In this document: in pieces, positions 1 through 7,993 of the stretch
Layout: every line of letters starts with the position of its first letter
How positions within the stretch are numbered: position 1 is the stretch's first letter
Assembly: GCF_006438825.1 (NCBI RefSeq)
Contig: NZ_RCZP01000003.1
Span: forward strand, 62,001-126,000
DNA: 64,000 nt
Source: Muricoccus nepalensis
GTDB lineage: Bacteria > Pseudomonadota > Alphaproteobacteria > Acetobacterales > Acetobacteraceae
Direction of reading: 5' to 3'
Made by a program: the position numbers and the translations under genes
Notes under the pieces: model-generated
Told to the model about the DNA's origin: nothing
Seen by the model: only the letters and a program-made list of their open reading frames with translations
The model's database searches: none

Positions 1-2
1 TC

Positions 3-1220
3 GCCCAGCTGGAGGCCCCGCCGGACCCGGCGATTCCCCCGCCGGACTGGGAGACGGAGCCGACCGTCTCCGACGCGCTCGCGATCAGCGTGCTCGACCA
101 GCGCTCCCCCGTCCCGCCCGGCGAGCGGCAGCGGCGGGGGCTCCTCTTCACGGCGGAGCTCCGCGCCTATCTCGGCCGGCTGATCGCAACCCCCACCCCC
201 TTCCGGGAGCGGCTGGTCGCCTTCTGGACGAACCACCTGGCGGTCAGCGGGCGGGACGGCTCCACGGCCGCGCTGGTCGGCGACTACGTCCGCCGGGCCA
301 TCCGGCCCCACGTCACCGCCCCCTTCGCGACGCTGCTGAAGGCGGCGATCCGGCACCCCGCGATGCTCGTCTACCTCAACCAGGACTCCTCGGTCGGCCC
401 GGACAGCGCCTTCGGCCGGCGGACCGGGCGGGGCCTGAACGAGAACCTCGCGCGCGAGGTGCTGGAGCTGCACACCCTCACCCCGGCCGCCGGCTACTCC
501 CAGGCGGACGTGACCGCCTTCGCGGCCCTCCTCACGGGGCTCGCGGTCGAGCGCAACGCGGAGCCCCGGGGCACGGAGTTCCGCGCCGGCAGCCACCAGC
601 CCGGCGAGAAGACGGTCCTCGGCCGGGCCTTCCCCCCGGGGGAGGCCTCGATCGACGCGGCGCTCGACTGGCTGGCCTCCCACCCCGCCACGCACCGGCA
701 CCTCGCCCGCAAGCTCGCCCGGCACTTCGTCGCGGACGACCCGCCGCCGGCGGTGGTCGACCGGCTGGCGGGGGTGCTGCGCGATACGGGCGGCGACCTC
801 GGCGCCGTCTCGCGCGCGCTCGTCGCGCTGCCGGAGGCCTGGGCGCCGCCGCTCTCCAAGTTCCGGGCGCCGAACGAGCTCGTCGTCGCCGCCCTCCGAG
901 CCCTCGGCGGGGATGCCGGGCTGTCGGAGTTCGCCCTCGGCAGCGCGACCGCGCTCGGCCAGCTCATCTGGTCGCCCGCCGCGCCGAATGGCTGGCCGGA
1001 CGAGGCCGCCGCCTGGATCCACCCGGAGGGGATGCTCCTGCGGCTGGACCGCCTGCACGCCCTCGCCGGCCGCTTCGCCCGGCGGGACGCCCGCGAGGCG
1101 CTGGACCTCGCCCTCGGCCCCCTCGCCTCGGACCGGACGCGCGAGGCGGTGCTCCGCGCGGGCTCCAACCGGGAGGCGCTCACCCTTCTCCTCGGCAGCC
1201 CGGAGTTCCAGCGCCGATGA
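3..1220 (+). CDS. DUF1800 family protein, 5' end cut by window
   Basis: The frame is open from the first full codon of the window, so the gene begins upstream; 405 residues are visible. The middle holds the DUF1800 signature: an FxxRLVAFWTNH segment around residue 75 and LNENLAREVLELHTL around residue 145. The stop overlaps the start of the DUF1501 gene (ATGA at 1217). DUF1800 and DUF1501 proteins are commonly encoded as pairs and thought to be exported; their biochemical role is not established. The missing N-terminus prevents a signal-peptide check. Family assignment is firm, function unknown. Confidence 0.88.
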   Translation, partial: AQLEAPPDPAIPPPDWETEPTVSDALAISVLDQRSPVPPGERQRRGLLFTAELRAYLGRLIATPTPFRERLVAFWTNHLAVSGRDGSTAALVGDYVRRAIRPHVTAPFATLLKAAIRHPAMLVYLNQDSSVGPDSAFGRRTGRGLNENLAREVLELHTLTPAAGYSQADVTAFAALLTGLAVERNAEPRGTEFRAGSHQPGEKTVLGRAFPPGEASIDAALDWLASHPATHRHLARKLARHFVADDPPPAVVDRLAGVLRDTGGDLGAVSRALVALPEAWAPPLSKFRAPNELVVAALRALGGDAGLSEFALGSATALGQLIWSPAAPNGWPDEAAAWIHPEGMLLRLDRLHALAGRFARRDAREALDLALGPLASDRTREAVLRAGSNREALTLLLGSPEFQRR

Positions 1221-2407
1221 CCCGCCCCCTCCCCGCCCTCGGCCGCCGCGGCCTCCTGCTCGGCCTCGGGGCCGGCGCCTCGCTCGGCGGGTCCCGGCTC
1301 GCGCTCGGCCAGGGGCCGCTCGGCGAGCAGCGCCTCGTGGTCGTGCTCCTCCGCGGCGCGCTCGACGGTCTCGCGGCCGTGCAGCCCTACGGCGACCCGG
1401 CGCTTCCGGGCCTTCGCGGCCGCCTGGCCCTGCCGGAGCCGGGGCAGGAGGAGGGGCTGCTCGACCTCGGGGGCTTCTTCGGCCTCCACCCGCGCCTGGC
1501 GAAGCTGCACGCCCTCTTCGCGGCGGGCGAGGCGATCGCGCTGCACGCCGTCTGCGGCCCCACCCGCTCGCGCAGCCATTTCGTCGCCCAGGACATGCTC
1601 GAGATCGGCGCCGAGGAGCGACTCGGCTCCGGCTGGCTCAACCGCGCCCTGGCGGGGCTGCCGGGCCACGAGGCCGGTCCGAACCGGGCGGCCTTCGCCA
1701 TCGGCACGGACCTGCCGCTGATCCTGCGCGGGGGAGAGCCCGTCGGCATGTACGCGCCGTCGCGCGCGGAGCGGCCGGGCGCGGAGCTCTACGCCCGGCT
1801 GATGGAGCTCAACCACACGGACCCGCTGACCGGCCCCGCCCTCGCGGAGGGGCTGCGGGCGCGGGGCTTCACGGCCGGCGTGGTGCCGCCGCCGGAGCAG
1901 CGCGGCGGCTTCGTGGAGCTGGCCGCCGCCGCGGGCCGCCTCCTCGCGGCGCCCGACGGCCCGCGCGTCGCCGCGCTGGAGATGTCGGGCTGGGACACCC
2001 ACGCGGGCCAGGCGAACCGGCTGCGCGGCGTGCTCACCGGCCTCGACGACGGGCTGGACGCGCTGCGCGAGCGGCTGGGGCCGGCCTGGCGGCAGACCGC
2101 GGTTCTCGTGATGACGGAGTTCGGCCGCACCGCGCGGGCGAACGGCAACGACGGCACGGACCACGGGACCGGGAGCGCCGCCTTCCTGCTGGGCGGGGCG
2201 GTCGCGGGCGGGAGGGTGGTGGCGGACTGGCCCGGGCTGGGCGAGGGACGGCTCTACGAGAACCGCGACCTGGCGCCGACGCTGGACCTGCGGGCGGTCG
2301 CGAAAGCCCTGCTGCGGGACCATCTTGGCCTCTCACCGGCGGCGGTCGCCGCGGCCTTCCCGGGGAGCGGCGCCATCGGGGCCAAGGGGGGCCTGCTCCG
2401 GGGCTGA
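1217..2407 (+). CDS. DUF1501 family exported protein
   Basis: 396 residues. The N-terminus has an RRG pair followed by a hydrophobic stretch (RRGLLLGLGAGASLGG) and an ALGQ end, which resembles a Tat leader. The body matches the DUF1501 family, an alkaline-phosphatase-like fold: the LVVVLLRGALDGL segment near residue 40, FVAQDMLEIG near 120, and MSGWDTHAGQ plus VLVMTEFGRTARANGNDGTDHG in the C-terminal half. It overlaps the DUF1800 gene by four bases, so the two are translationally coupled. DUF1501 members have been proposed to be sulfatase-like; no substrate can be read from the sequence. Confidence 0.9.
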   Translation: MTRPLPALGRRGLLLGLGAGASLGGSRLALGQGPLGEQRLVVVLLRGALDGLAAVQPYGDPALPGLRGRLALPEPGQEEGLLDLGGFFGLHPRLAKLHALFAAGEAIALHAVCGPTRSRSHFVAQDMLEIGAEERLGSGWLNRALAGLPGHEAGPNRAAFAIGTDLPLILRGGEPVGMYAPSRAERPGAELYARLMELNHTDPLTGPALAEGLRARGFTAGVVPPPEQRGGFVELAAAAGRLLAAPDGPRVAALEMSGWDTHAGQANRLRGVLTGLDDGLDALRERLGPAWRQTAVLVMTEFGRTARANGNDGTDHGTGSAAFLLGGAVAGGRVVADWPGLGEGRLYENRDLAPTLDLRAVAKALLRDHLGLSPAAVAAAFPGSGAIGAKGGLLRG

Positions 2408-2425
2408 GAGGTCGGTTCGCCCGGG

Positions 2426-2842
2426 TCAGTCGTCCCGGTGGACGCGCTCCATGCGCTCGTGGCGCTCCTGGGCCTCGATGGAGAGGGTGGCAATCGGCCG
2501 GGCCTCGAGGCGGCGCAGGCCGATGGGCTCGCCGGTCTCCTCGCAGTAGCCGTAGGTGCCGTTGTCTACCCGCTCCAGGGCCTGGTCGATCTTGCTGACG
2601 AGCTTGCGGGCGCGGTCGCGGGTGCGAAGCTCCAGCGCGCGGTCGGTCTCGACGCTGGCGCGGTCGGTCAGGTCCGCCTCGACGATGCCGCCCTGGCCCA
2701 TGGAGGACAGGGTCTCACCGGCCTCGCGCAGGAGTTCCTGGCGCCAGCGAAGCAGCTTCTGCCGGAAGTAGGCGAGCTGCCGCGGATTCATGAAGGCCTC
2801 GTCGTCCGAGGGTTTGTAGTCCGGCGGCAGGGTGATGAGCAT
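2426..2842 (-). CDS. dksA: RNA polymerase-binding transcription factor DksA
   Basis: 138 residues from the ATG at 2842; an in-frame ATG at 2851 is also possible, and the longer open frame further upstream lacks family similarity. The protein follows the alphaproteobacterial DksA pattern: PSDDEAFMNPRQLAYFRQKLL at the N-terminus, a coiled-coil tip with DLTDRAS, and a C-terminal globular domain YGYCEETGEPIG...RPIATLSIEAQERHER. DksA binds in the secondary channel of RNA polymerase and works with ppGpp in the stringent response. The zinc finger of E. coli DksA has four cysteines; here only the first is kept, a known variant in this class. It stands alone between the DUF1501 gene and fliX. Confidence 0.93.
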   Translation of the reverse strand: MLITLPPDYKPSDDEAFMNPRQLAYFRQKLLRWRQELLREAGETLSSMGQGGIVEADLTDRASVETDRALELRTRDRARKLVSKIDQALERVDNGTYGYCEETGEPIGLRRLEARPIATLSIEAQERHERMERVHRDD

Positions 2843-2989
2843 GGCTGGCATCCTGATAGCCTGGGTCTGATTCGGCCGGTCACCCGCCCGGTCAGGCAGC
2901 CGCGTATAGCGACGGGGCCGCGCCGAAAACAAGGGGGCACCCCTGGCAAAGGCCTGAAACCGATGGGGTTTCACAACATTGCCATCTCG

Positions 2990-3445
2990 CTAGCCCGCTT
3001 CGGGCGCGCCGCTCCCCGCCCGAGTCGACCGCCGCATCGTGTGGCGGGCGAGCTCGATCCGCGCGCGCAGGCCGATCCCGGCCAGGGCGTCGGCCAGGAC
3101 CGGGTCCGGCGGCGCCTCCCCTTCGGCCAGGACAGCCAGGCGCTGGAGGGCTTCCGGGTCGGCCTCCCCGGCGAGGAGACCCATCTGCAGGGCGGAAAGG
3201 TCGCGCAGCATGTCCCGCGCCCGCGCCGCCCCGCGCCGGTTGCGGCCGGTGGCGTCCTCCGCCTCCTGCAGGGCCATGAGGCCGAGCGGCGCGACCTCCT
3301 GCGCCGCGCCGGCGCCGGCGACCTCGCGCGCCGACTCGGGCAGCCGGAAGGCGCCGGCCTTCCCCGCGCGGGCGCCCGCCCCCGTCCGCCCCGCGGCCAC
3401 CGCCCCGCCCGGCCCCGCGACCGACCCGATCATCCTGCCCGACAT
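2990..3445 (-). CDS. fliX: Flagellar assembly regulator FliX
   Basis: 151 residues from the ATG at 3445, preceded on the minus strand by AGGAGG five bases away. The N-terminal third is Gly/Ala-rich. The C-terminal half matches FliX: MALQEAEDATGRNRRG, then ARDMLRDLSALQMGLL and a PDPVLADALAGIGLRARIELAR helix. In Caulobacter FliX couples assembly of early flagellar structures to FlbD/sigma-54 transcription and is needed for P-ring assembly. It is encoded divergently from flgI (the P-ring gene), the same neighbourhood as in other Alphaproteobacteria. The longer upstream open frame overlaps the flgI promoter and is not coding. Confidence 0.92.
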   Translation of the reverse strand: MSGRMIGSVAGPGGAVAAGRTGAGARAGKAGAFRLPESAREVAGAGAAQEVAPLGLMALQEAEDATGRNRRGAARARDMLRDLSALQMGLLAGEADPEALQRLAVLAEGEAPPDPVLADALAGIGLRARIELARHTMRRSTRAGSGAPEAG

Positions 3446-3564
3446 CGCCGCCTCCTGCCCTGCGCCTGCTGCCCGGACCGGCCGTCCGGGCCGATCCTGC
3501 CGGGGCCGGCGGTGAGAAGCTTCCGCCGCCCGGCACTTCCTGCCGCCTTTCCCCGCCCCGTCCC

Positions 3565-3579
3565 TGGCACGCCCGTTGC
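3565..3579 (+). promoter_or_regulatory. Sigma-54 (-24/-12) promoter of the flgI operon
   Basis: TGGCAC-N5-TTGC (TGGCACGCCCGTTGC) matches the RpoN consensus exactly, with the correct five-base gap. It lies 45 bases upstream of the proposed flgI start, placing the transcription start near 3591. It fits FlbD/FliX-controlled class III flagellar transcription. Confidence 0.85.
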
Positions 3580-3613
3580 GCTGTGACCGCTGCGCCGGGG
3601 AAGGCGTCTGGCT

Positions 3614-3618
3614 GGAGG
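3614..3618 (+). promoter_or_regulatory. Ribosome binding site deciding the flgI start
   Basis: GGAGG lies five bases before the TTG at 3624. The ATG at 3684 has no comparable site at a usable distance. Confidence 0.6.
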
Positions 3619-3623
3619 TCACA

Positions 3624-4784
3624 TTGCACGCGACCGGTTTCCGAACCGCGAAGAGGATCCGCCAAAAGGGCGGCGCCACGGGCATGCTCCTCCTCGCCGT
3701 CGCCTTCCTCGTCGCCGGCCTGCTGCCGGCCGCGCCCGCCGCCGCGCAGGTGCGCATCAAGGACATCGCGGACATCGAGGGCGTCCGGGACAACCAGATC
3801 GTCGGCTACGGCCTCGTGGTCGGGCTCCCCGGCACGGGCGACCGCCTCCGCAGCGCGATCTTCACGCGCCAGTCCCTCGTCGGCATGCTGGAGCGGCTGG
3901 GCGTCAACACGCGCGACCAGGAGACGCGGCTCGACACGCGCAACGTCGCGGCGGTCATGGTCACGGCGAATTTTCCGCCTTTCGCCCGCCCAGGCAGCCG
4001 GATCGACGTCTCGGTCTCCTCCCTCGGCGACGCCTCGAACCTGACGGGCGGTACCCTTCTCGTGACCCCCCTGCTGGGCGCCGACGGCGAGGTTTACGCG
4101 GTGGCGCAGGGCGCTGTCGCGACGGGCGCCATCGCGGCCCGGGGCGCCGCCTCCTCCGTGCAGCGGGGCGTGCCGACCTCGGCGCGGATCAGCAGCGGCG
4201 CGGTGGTCGAGCGCGAGGTGCCCTTCGAGCTCGCCGGCCGCGACCGCATCCGCCTCTCGCTGCGCAACCCCGACCTGACCACCGCCCAGCGCGTGGCGGG
4301 CGCGATCAACCGCGCGGTCGGCAACGGCAGCGCGAGCGCGACCGACCCGCGCACGATCGTCCTCCTCACCGGCGGGCGCGACCTCGCGCGGCTGCTGACC
4401 GACATCGAGCAGCTTCGCGTCGAGCCCGACCAGGCTGCCCGCGTGATCATCGAGGAGGCCTCCGGCACCATCGTCATGGGTGCCAACGTCCGGGTTTCCA
4501 CGGTCGCGATCGCCCAGGGCAACCTCACCATCCGCGTCACCGAGACCCCGCAGGTGAGCCAGCCCGGGCCGCTCTCGAACGGCGAGACGGTGGTGGTGCC
4601 GCGGACGAACATCAGCGTGGACGACCAGCGCGAGCGCCGCCTCGGCATCCTGCCGCGCTCGGTCACGCTCGAGGACCTCGTGCGCGGGCTGAACTCGCTG
4701 GGCGTCGGGCCGCGCGACATGATCACCATCCTGCAATCCATCAAGGCGGCCGGCGCGCTGCAGGCCGAGCTGGAGGTCCGCTGA
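3624..4784 (+). CDS. flgI: Flagellar P-ring protein FlgI
   Basis: 386 residues from TTG at 3624. FlgI forms the periplasmic P-ring around the flagellar rod. The mature part begins at VRIKDIADIEGVRDNQIVGYG and contains the family's GLVVGLPGTGD, ANFPPFARPGSRIDV and VPRTNISVDDQ segments; the C-terminus has DLVRGLNSLGVGPRDMI. I prefer the TTG start because GGAGG precedes it and because it adds a positively charged n-region (TAKRIRQK) to the hydrophobic signal peptide, cleaved near AAAQ/VRIK. The alternative ATG at 3684 gives a leader with no positive charge. Starts at or before 3576 would lie inside the sigma-54 promoter. The stop overlaps the next gene (ATGA). Confidence 0.93.
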   Translation: MHATGFRTAKRIRQKGGATGMLLLAVAFLVAGLLPAAPAAAQVRIKDIADIEGVRDNQIVGYGLVVGLPGTGDRLRSAIFTRQSLVGMLERLGVNTRDQETRLDTRNVAAVMVTANFPPFARPGSRIDVSVSSLGDASNLTGGTLLVTPLLGADGEVYAVAQGAVATGAIAARGAASSVQRGVPTSARISSGAVVEREVPFELAGRDRIRLSLRNPDLTTAQRVAGAINRAVGNGSASATDPRTIVLLTGGRDLARLLTDIEQLRVEPDQAARVIIEEASGTIVMGANVRVSTVAIAQGNLTIRVTETPQVSQPGPLSNGETVVVPRTNISVDDQRERRLGILPRSVTLEDLVRGLNSLGVGPRDMITILQSIKAAGALQAELEVR

Positions 4785-5161
4785 TGAGCACGATCCCCGC
4801 GACCCTCCGCGCCCCTGACAGCAGCGCCCTCGCTCGCGTCGCGCGCCGCTTCGAGGCGCAGGCGCTCAGCGCCCTCCTCAAGCCGGTCTTCGGGGAGGCG
4901 CCGAAGGGGCTTCTCTCGGGCGGCCCCGCCGAGGACCAGTGGCGCCCCATGCTCGTCGAGCAGCACGCCCGCGCCTGGACCGAGCGCGGCGGCATCGGCA
5001 TCGCCGCCTCCGTCCACGCCGAGCTGCTTCGCGCCCAGGCCGCGCAGGCGGGCGACGGCGCCGGCGGGGTGGCGGGCGCGGGCAACGGCCGCGCCGCCGC
5101 CCCCTCCATCGCGCGGGCGCCCGTGCTGCCCGCCTCGCTTCAGGAAGGAGCCCGTCGATGA
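4784..5161 (+). CDS. Rod-binding protein, FlgJ N-terminal type
   Basis: 125 residues. It matches the single-domain rod-binding (FlgJ N-terminal) family of Alphaproteobacteria: RRFEAQALSALLKPVF near the start and a WRPMLVEQHARAWTERGGIGIA block in the middle. The C-terminal muramidase domain of enteric FlgJ is absent, as usual in this class. FlgJ caps or scaffolds the growing rod in the periplasm. It is coupled to flgI by ATGA and to the next gene by another ATGA, so it belongs to the sigma-54 flagellar operon. The Ala/Gly-rich tail is probably disordered. Confidence 0.82.
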   Translation: MSTIPATLRAPDSSALARVARRFEAQALSALLKPVFGEAPKGLLSGGPAEDQWRPMLVEQHARAWTERGGIGIAASVHAELLRAQAAQAGDGAGGVAGAGNGRAAAPSIARAPVLPASLQEGARR

Positions 5162-5601
5162 ACGACATGACCGGGAAGGCGGCGGCGAGCCACGCCCCGA
5201 TGATCCAGGCGCTGCTGAACGCGGGGATGCGTCTCACGGAGGCCCTGCGCGAGGAGAACGAGGCGCTGGCGCGGCTCGACCTCTCCCGCGCCGCGACGCT
5301 CGCCACCGCCAAGATGCAGGCCTCCGACGCCTTCGCCGCCGCCTTCGGCGCCGCGATGAAGACGGGCGGCAGCGCGCAGGGCGAGCTGCGGGTCGCGGCC
5401 GAGAAGCTGGCCGCCCGGCTGCGCGACCTGTCGGAGGACAACCGCCGCCTGCTCGAGCGCGCCATCGGCCTGCAGTCCCGCGTGATCGAGACGATCGCGG
5501 GCGCGGCCATCCCCGCCGCGCGCCCGACGACCTATGGCGGCCTCGGCGAGCGCGCGATGGCGCGCCAGACACCGGCGCTCGCGCTCACCGCGCGCGCCTG
5601 A
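5158..5601 (+). CDS. Putative flagellar chaperone, FlgN-like
   Basis: 147 residues, starting inside the stop region of the rod-binding gene; GGAAGGAG lies just before the ATG. The protein is almost wholly helical: LLNAGMRLTEALREENEALARLDL is the typical opening helix of FlgN/FliT-type export chaperones, followed by EKLAARLRDLSEDNRRLLERAIGLQ. The C-terminal tail after residue 125 looks unstructured. Position as last gene of the flgI operon supports a flagellar role. Assignment to FlgN rather than another helical flagellar protein rests on pattern only. Confidence 0.6.
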   Translation: MNDMTGKAAASHAPMIQALLNAGMRLTEALREENEALARLDLSRAATLATAKMQASDAFAAAFGAAMKTGGSAQGELRVAAEKLAARLRDLSEDNRRLLERAIGLQSRVIETIAGAAIPAARPTTYGGLGERAMARQTPALALTARA

Positions 5602-5770
5602 GGCGCGGGGCGGCCGGCGCGTGCCAAGAGGGCGCGCGTTGGCCACCCTGCGGGCCGCCTCACGGGCCGCCCCACGAGCCACGTAGGGAAACGCGGCGAA
5701 GGCGGCCGCCCGCAGGGGGCGCCTCGAGCACCCTGGCGCAACGAAGCCCGCTGGGGCATAGCTCCACGCG

Positions 5771-6565
5771 ATGGACGCCAGGCCCGACGAAGGCACGACA
5801 GAGACAGGCTGGCCCGCGCTGCTCGCGCGCCGCGCGGGCGTCGCGACGGGACCGCTCTCGCGCCTCTTCGACCCCGTGCTCGGTCCGGGCGCGGGGGACG
5901 ACGGCTGCCTCGTCATCGGCCGGCTCGCGCAGACGCTCGACGGTCGCATCGCGACCTGCGGCGGGTCCAGCCAGTGGATCGGCGGGCGCGGCGACATCCT
6001 GCACACGCACCGCCTGCGCGCGCTCTGCCACGCCGTCGTCGTCGGCGCAGGCACGGTCGCGCAGGACGACCCGCGGCTGACGACCCGCGAGGTCCCCGGC
6101 GAGAACCCCGTCCGCGTGGTGCTCGACCCGGTGCGGCGCCTTCCGGTGGAGCGGCGCCTCTTCCGGGACGGCGAGGCGCCGACGCTGCTCGCCTGCGTCG
6201 AGGACGCGCCCGGGGGCGACCGCCACGGCGAGGCCGAGGTGCTGCGCCTGCCGCGCGCCGGCGGCGGGCTGGACCTGGCCGCGCTGCTGCGGGCGCTCGC
6301 CGCGCGCGGGTTGTCGCGGATCTTCGTCGAGGGCGGCGGCGTCACCGTCTCCCACTTTCTCTCCGCGGGGCTGCTGGACCGGCTGCACGTCACGGTCGCG
6401 CCCGTCATCCTCGGGTCGGGCCGCTCGGCCTTCATCCTGCCGGAGGCGTCCCGGATCGCGGACGGGCTGCGCTTCGCCTGGACCTCCTACCCGCTGGAGG
6501 GCGGCGACATCCTGCTCGACATTCCCCTCGCCCGCTGCCGGCCCCGCGTCTGCGGGGGCGCATGA
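5771..6565 (+). CDS. RibD C-terminal-type pyrimidine reductase
   Basis: 264 residues. The C-terminal 200 residues match the reductase domain of RibD (DHFR-like fold): VIGRLAQTLDGRIAT, SQWIGG, LRALCHAVVVGAGTVAQDDPRLTTR, and the late GLSRIFVEGGGVTVSHFL segment. The N-terminal deaminase of bifunctional RibD is absent. In riboflavin synthesis this domain reduces the ribosylaminouracil product of GTP cyclohydrolase II with NADPH. Here it heads a six-gene coupled operon without other riboflavin genes, so a different pteridine or pyrimidine pathway is likely. The ATGA at its end overlaps the dehydrogenase gene. Confidence 0.82.
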   Translation: MDARPDEGTTETGWPALLARRAGVATGPLSRLFDPVLGPGAGDDGCLVIGRLAQTLDGRIATCGGSSQWIGGRGDILHTHRLRALCHAVVVGAGTVAQDDPRLTTREVPGENPVRVVLDPVRRLPVERRLFRDGEAPTLLACVEDAPGGDRHGEAEVLRLPRAGGGLDLAALLRALAARGLSRIFVEGGGVTVSHFLSAGLLDRLHVTVAPVILGSGRSAFILPEASRIADGLRFAWTSYPLEGGDILLDIPLARCRPRVCGGA

Positions 6566-7569
6566 GCGCCCCCCTGCCCGGCGCCTCGCTTACGGCCACC
6601 GCCTTCTGGACGACCGAGCCCGGCCAGGGCGCGATCCACGGGGAGACGCTGCGCGCGCCCGGCCCCGGCGAGCTTCTCGTGCGCACGCTGGCCAGCGGCA
6701 TCAGCCGCGGCACGGAGCGCCTCGTCTTCCACGGGCGCGTGCCGGAGGCGGAGTGGGCCCGCATGCGCGCGCCGCTCCAGGCCGGCGACTTCCCCTTTCC
6801 CGTGAAGTACGGCTACGCCGCCGTCGGGCTGGTCGAGGACGGGCCGCTGGACTGGCTCGGCAGCCGCGTCTTCTGCCTCCACCCGCACCAGGACCGCTTC
6901 GTCGCACCGGTCGCCCTCTGCGCCCGCGTGCCGGACAGCGTGCCGGAGTGGCGCGCGGTGCTGGCGGCGAACATGGAGACCGCGCTGAACGTCATCTGGG
7001 ACGCGCAGCCCCTCGCGGGGGAGCGCGCGCTGGTGGTGGGCGCGGGCGTCGTCGGGCTGCTCTGCGCCTGGCTCGTCGCGCGCTTCCCGGCGGTGGAGGT
7101 CGTCATCGCCGACCCGGACGCGCGGCGCGGCCCCGTCGCGAAGTCCCTCGGCCTTCGCCTCGTCGCGCCGGAGGAGGCGCCGGGCGAGCGCGACCTGATC
7201 ATCCACGCCAGCGGCCAGCCGGAAGGGCTGCGGACCGCGCTCCGCTGCGCCGGCTTCGAGGCGCGCATCCTCGAGGCCTCCTGGTTCGGCGACAAGGAAT
7301 GCGCGCTGCCGCTGGGCGGCGGCTTCCACGGCGGGCGCGTCACCCTCCGCTCCACCCAGGTCGGGCAGATCGCGGGGCCGATGCGCGGGCGGCGCAGCCA
7401 CGCGGAGCGGATGGCCCTCGCGCTCCGCCTGCTGGCCGATCCCGCGCTCGACGCCCTCTGCGGCCCGATGGTCGCCTTCCGCGACCTGCCGCGCGCCATG
7501 GCCGGCCTGCTGGACGACCCACCCGAGGGACAGCCCGCGCCGCTCTGCCCCGTCGTCACCTATGAATGA
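6562..7569 (+). CDS. MDR-family dehydrogenase, apparently zinc-free
   Basis: 335 residues. The N-terminal half is a GroES-like domain (PGELLVRTLASGISRGTERLV, then KYGYAAVGLVEDG), followed by a Rossmann domain with GAGVVGLLCAWLVA near residue 155. It matches medium-chain dehydrogenases often labelled zinc-binding alcohol dehydrogenase, but neither the catalytic Cys/GHE motif nor the four structural-zinc cysteines are visible. Oxidation or reduction of an alcohol, carbonyl or ring bond with NAD(P) is the likely reaction. It overlaps its upstream neighbour by four bases and nearly abuts the pterin-synthase-fold gene downstream. The substrate is unknown. Confidence 0.75.
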   Translation: MSAPLPGASLTATAFWTTEPGQGAIHGETLRAPGPGELLVRTLASGISRGTERLVFHGRVPEAEWARMRAPLQAGDFPFPVKYGYAAVGLVEDGPLDWLGSRVFCLHPHQDRFVAPVALCARVPDSVPEWRAVLAANMETALNVIWDAQPLAGERALVVGAGVVGLLCAWLVARFPAVEVVIADPDARRGPVAKSLGLRLVAPEEAPGERDLIIHASGQPEGLRTALRCAGFEARILEASWFGDKECALPLGGGFHGGRVTLRSTQVGQIAGPMRGRRSHAERMALALRLLADPALDALCGPMVAFRDLPRAMAGLLDDPPEGQPAPLCPVVTYE

Positions 7570-7576
7570 GAAGCCT

Positions 7577-7993
7577 ATGTACAGCCTGACCGTCGCCGAC
7601 CACGTCATGGTCGCCCATTCCTTCCGCGGCGAGGGCTTCGGCCCCGCCCAGCGCGTGCACGGCGCGACCTTCGTGGTGGAGGCCGAGTTCCGCGCGCCGC
7701 GGCTCGACGACGCGAACCTGCTCGTCGACATCGCCGCCGCCCGGGTGGAGCTTCGCCGGATCCTCGACACCTTCGACTACGACAACCTCGACACCCTGCC
7801 CGCCTTCGCCGGCCAGAACACGACCACCGAGTTCCTCTGCTTCCACATCCACGGGCTGCTCTGCGCGGCGCTCGCCGGGGGCAAGCTCGGCGCCGGCGGG
7901 CGCGACGTGCGCTCCGTGAAGGTTCTGCTGCGCGAGAGCCCGCTCGCCTGGGCCGCCTACGAGGCCGAGGTGCCCGGGGCCGCCGCCGCGTGA
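7577..7993 (+). CDS. Divergent 6-pyruvoyl-tetrahydropterin synthase / QueD-fold protein
   Basis: 138 residues from ATG 7577; ATG at 7562 is in frame and would overlap the upstream stop. The fold is that of PTPS/QueD: an HVMVAHSF strand carrying the first zinc histidine, RVHGATFVVEAEF in place of the usual HGHxY, FAGQNTTTEFL near residue 90, and the terminal ESPLAWAAYEAE with the conserved Glu. The second His of HGH is Ala, and the catalytic Cys four residues before HGH is also Ala. Standard pterin-synthase chemistry is therefore doubtful. Genome annotation usually calls this subfamily 6-carboxytetrahydropterin synthase. The stop overlaps the glycosyltransferase start (GTGA). Confidence 0.78.
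   Translation: MYSLTVADHVMVAHSFRGEGFGPAQRVHGATFVVEAEFRAPRLDDANLLVDIAAARVELRRILDTFDYDNLDTLPAFAGQNTTTEFLCFHIHGLLCAALAGGKLGAGGRDVRSVKVLLRESPLAWAAYEAEVPGAAAA

Noticed and set aside
494-2323. Long minus-strand open frames opposite the DUF1800/DUF1501 genes
   Set aside because: They are Arg/Pro/Ala-rich with no domain character, a consequence of high GC; the plus-strand frames carry clear families.
2892-4736. 614-codon minus-strand frame across fliX and flgI
   Set aside because: It is antisense to flgI and out of frame with fliX, with low-complexity RRG/GAG composition.
5602-5770. GC-rich inverted repeats (CCCTGCGGG / CCCGCAGGG) after the flagellar operon
   Set aside because: The arms are about 60 bases apart and no T tract follows; chance pairing in GC-rich DNA is as likely as a terminator.
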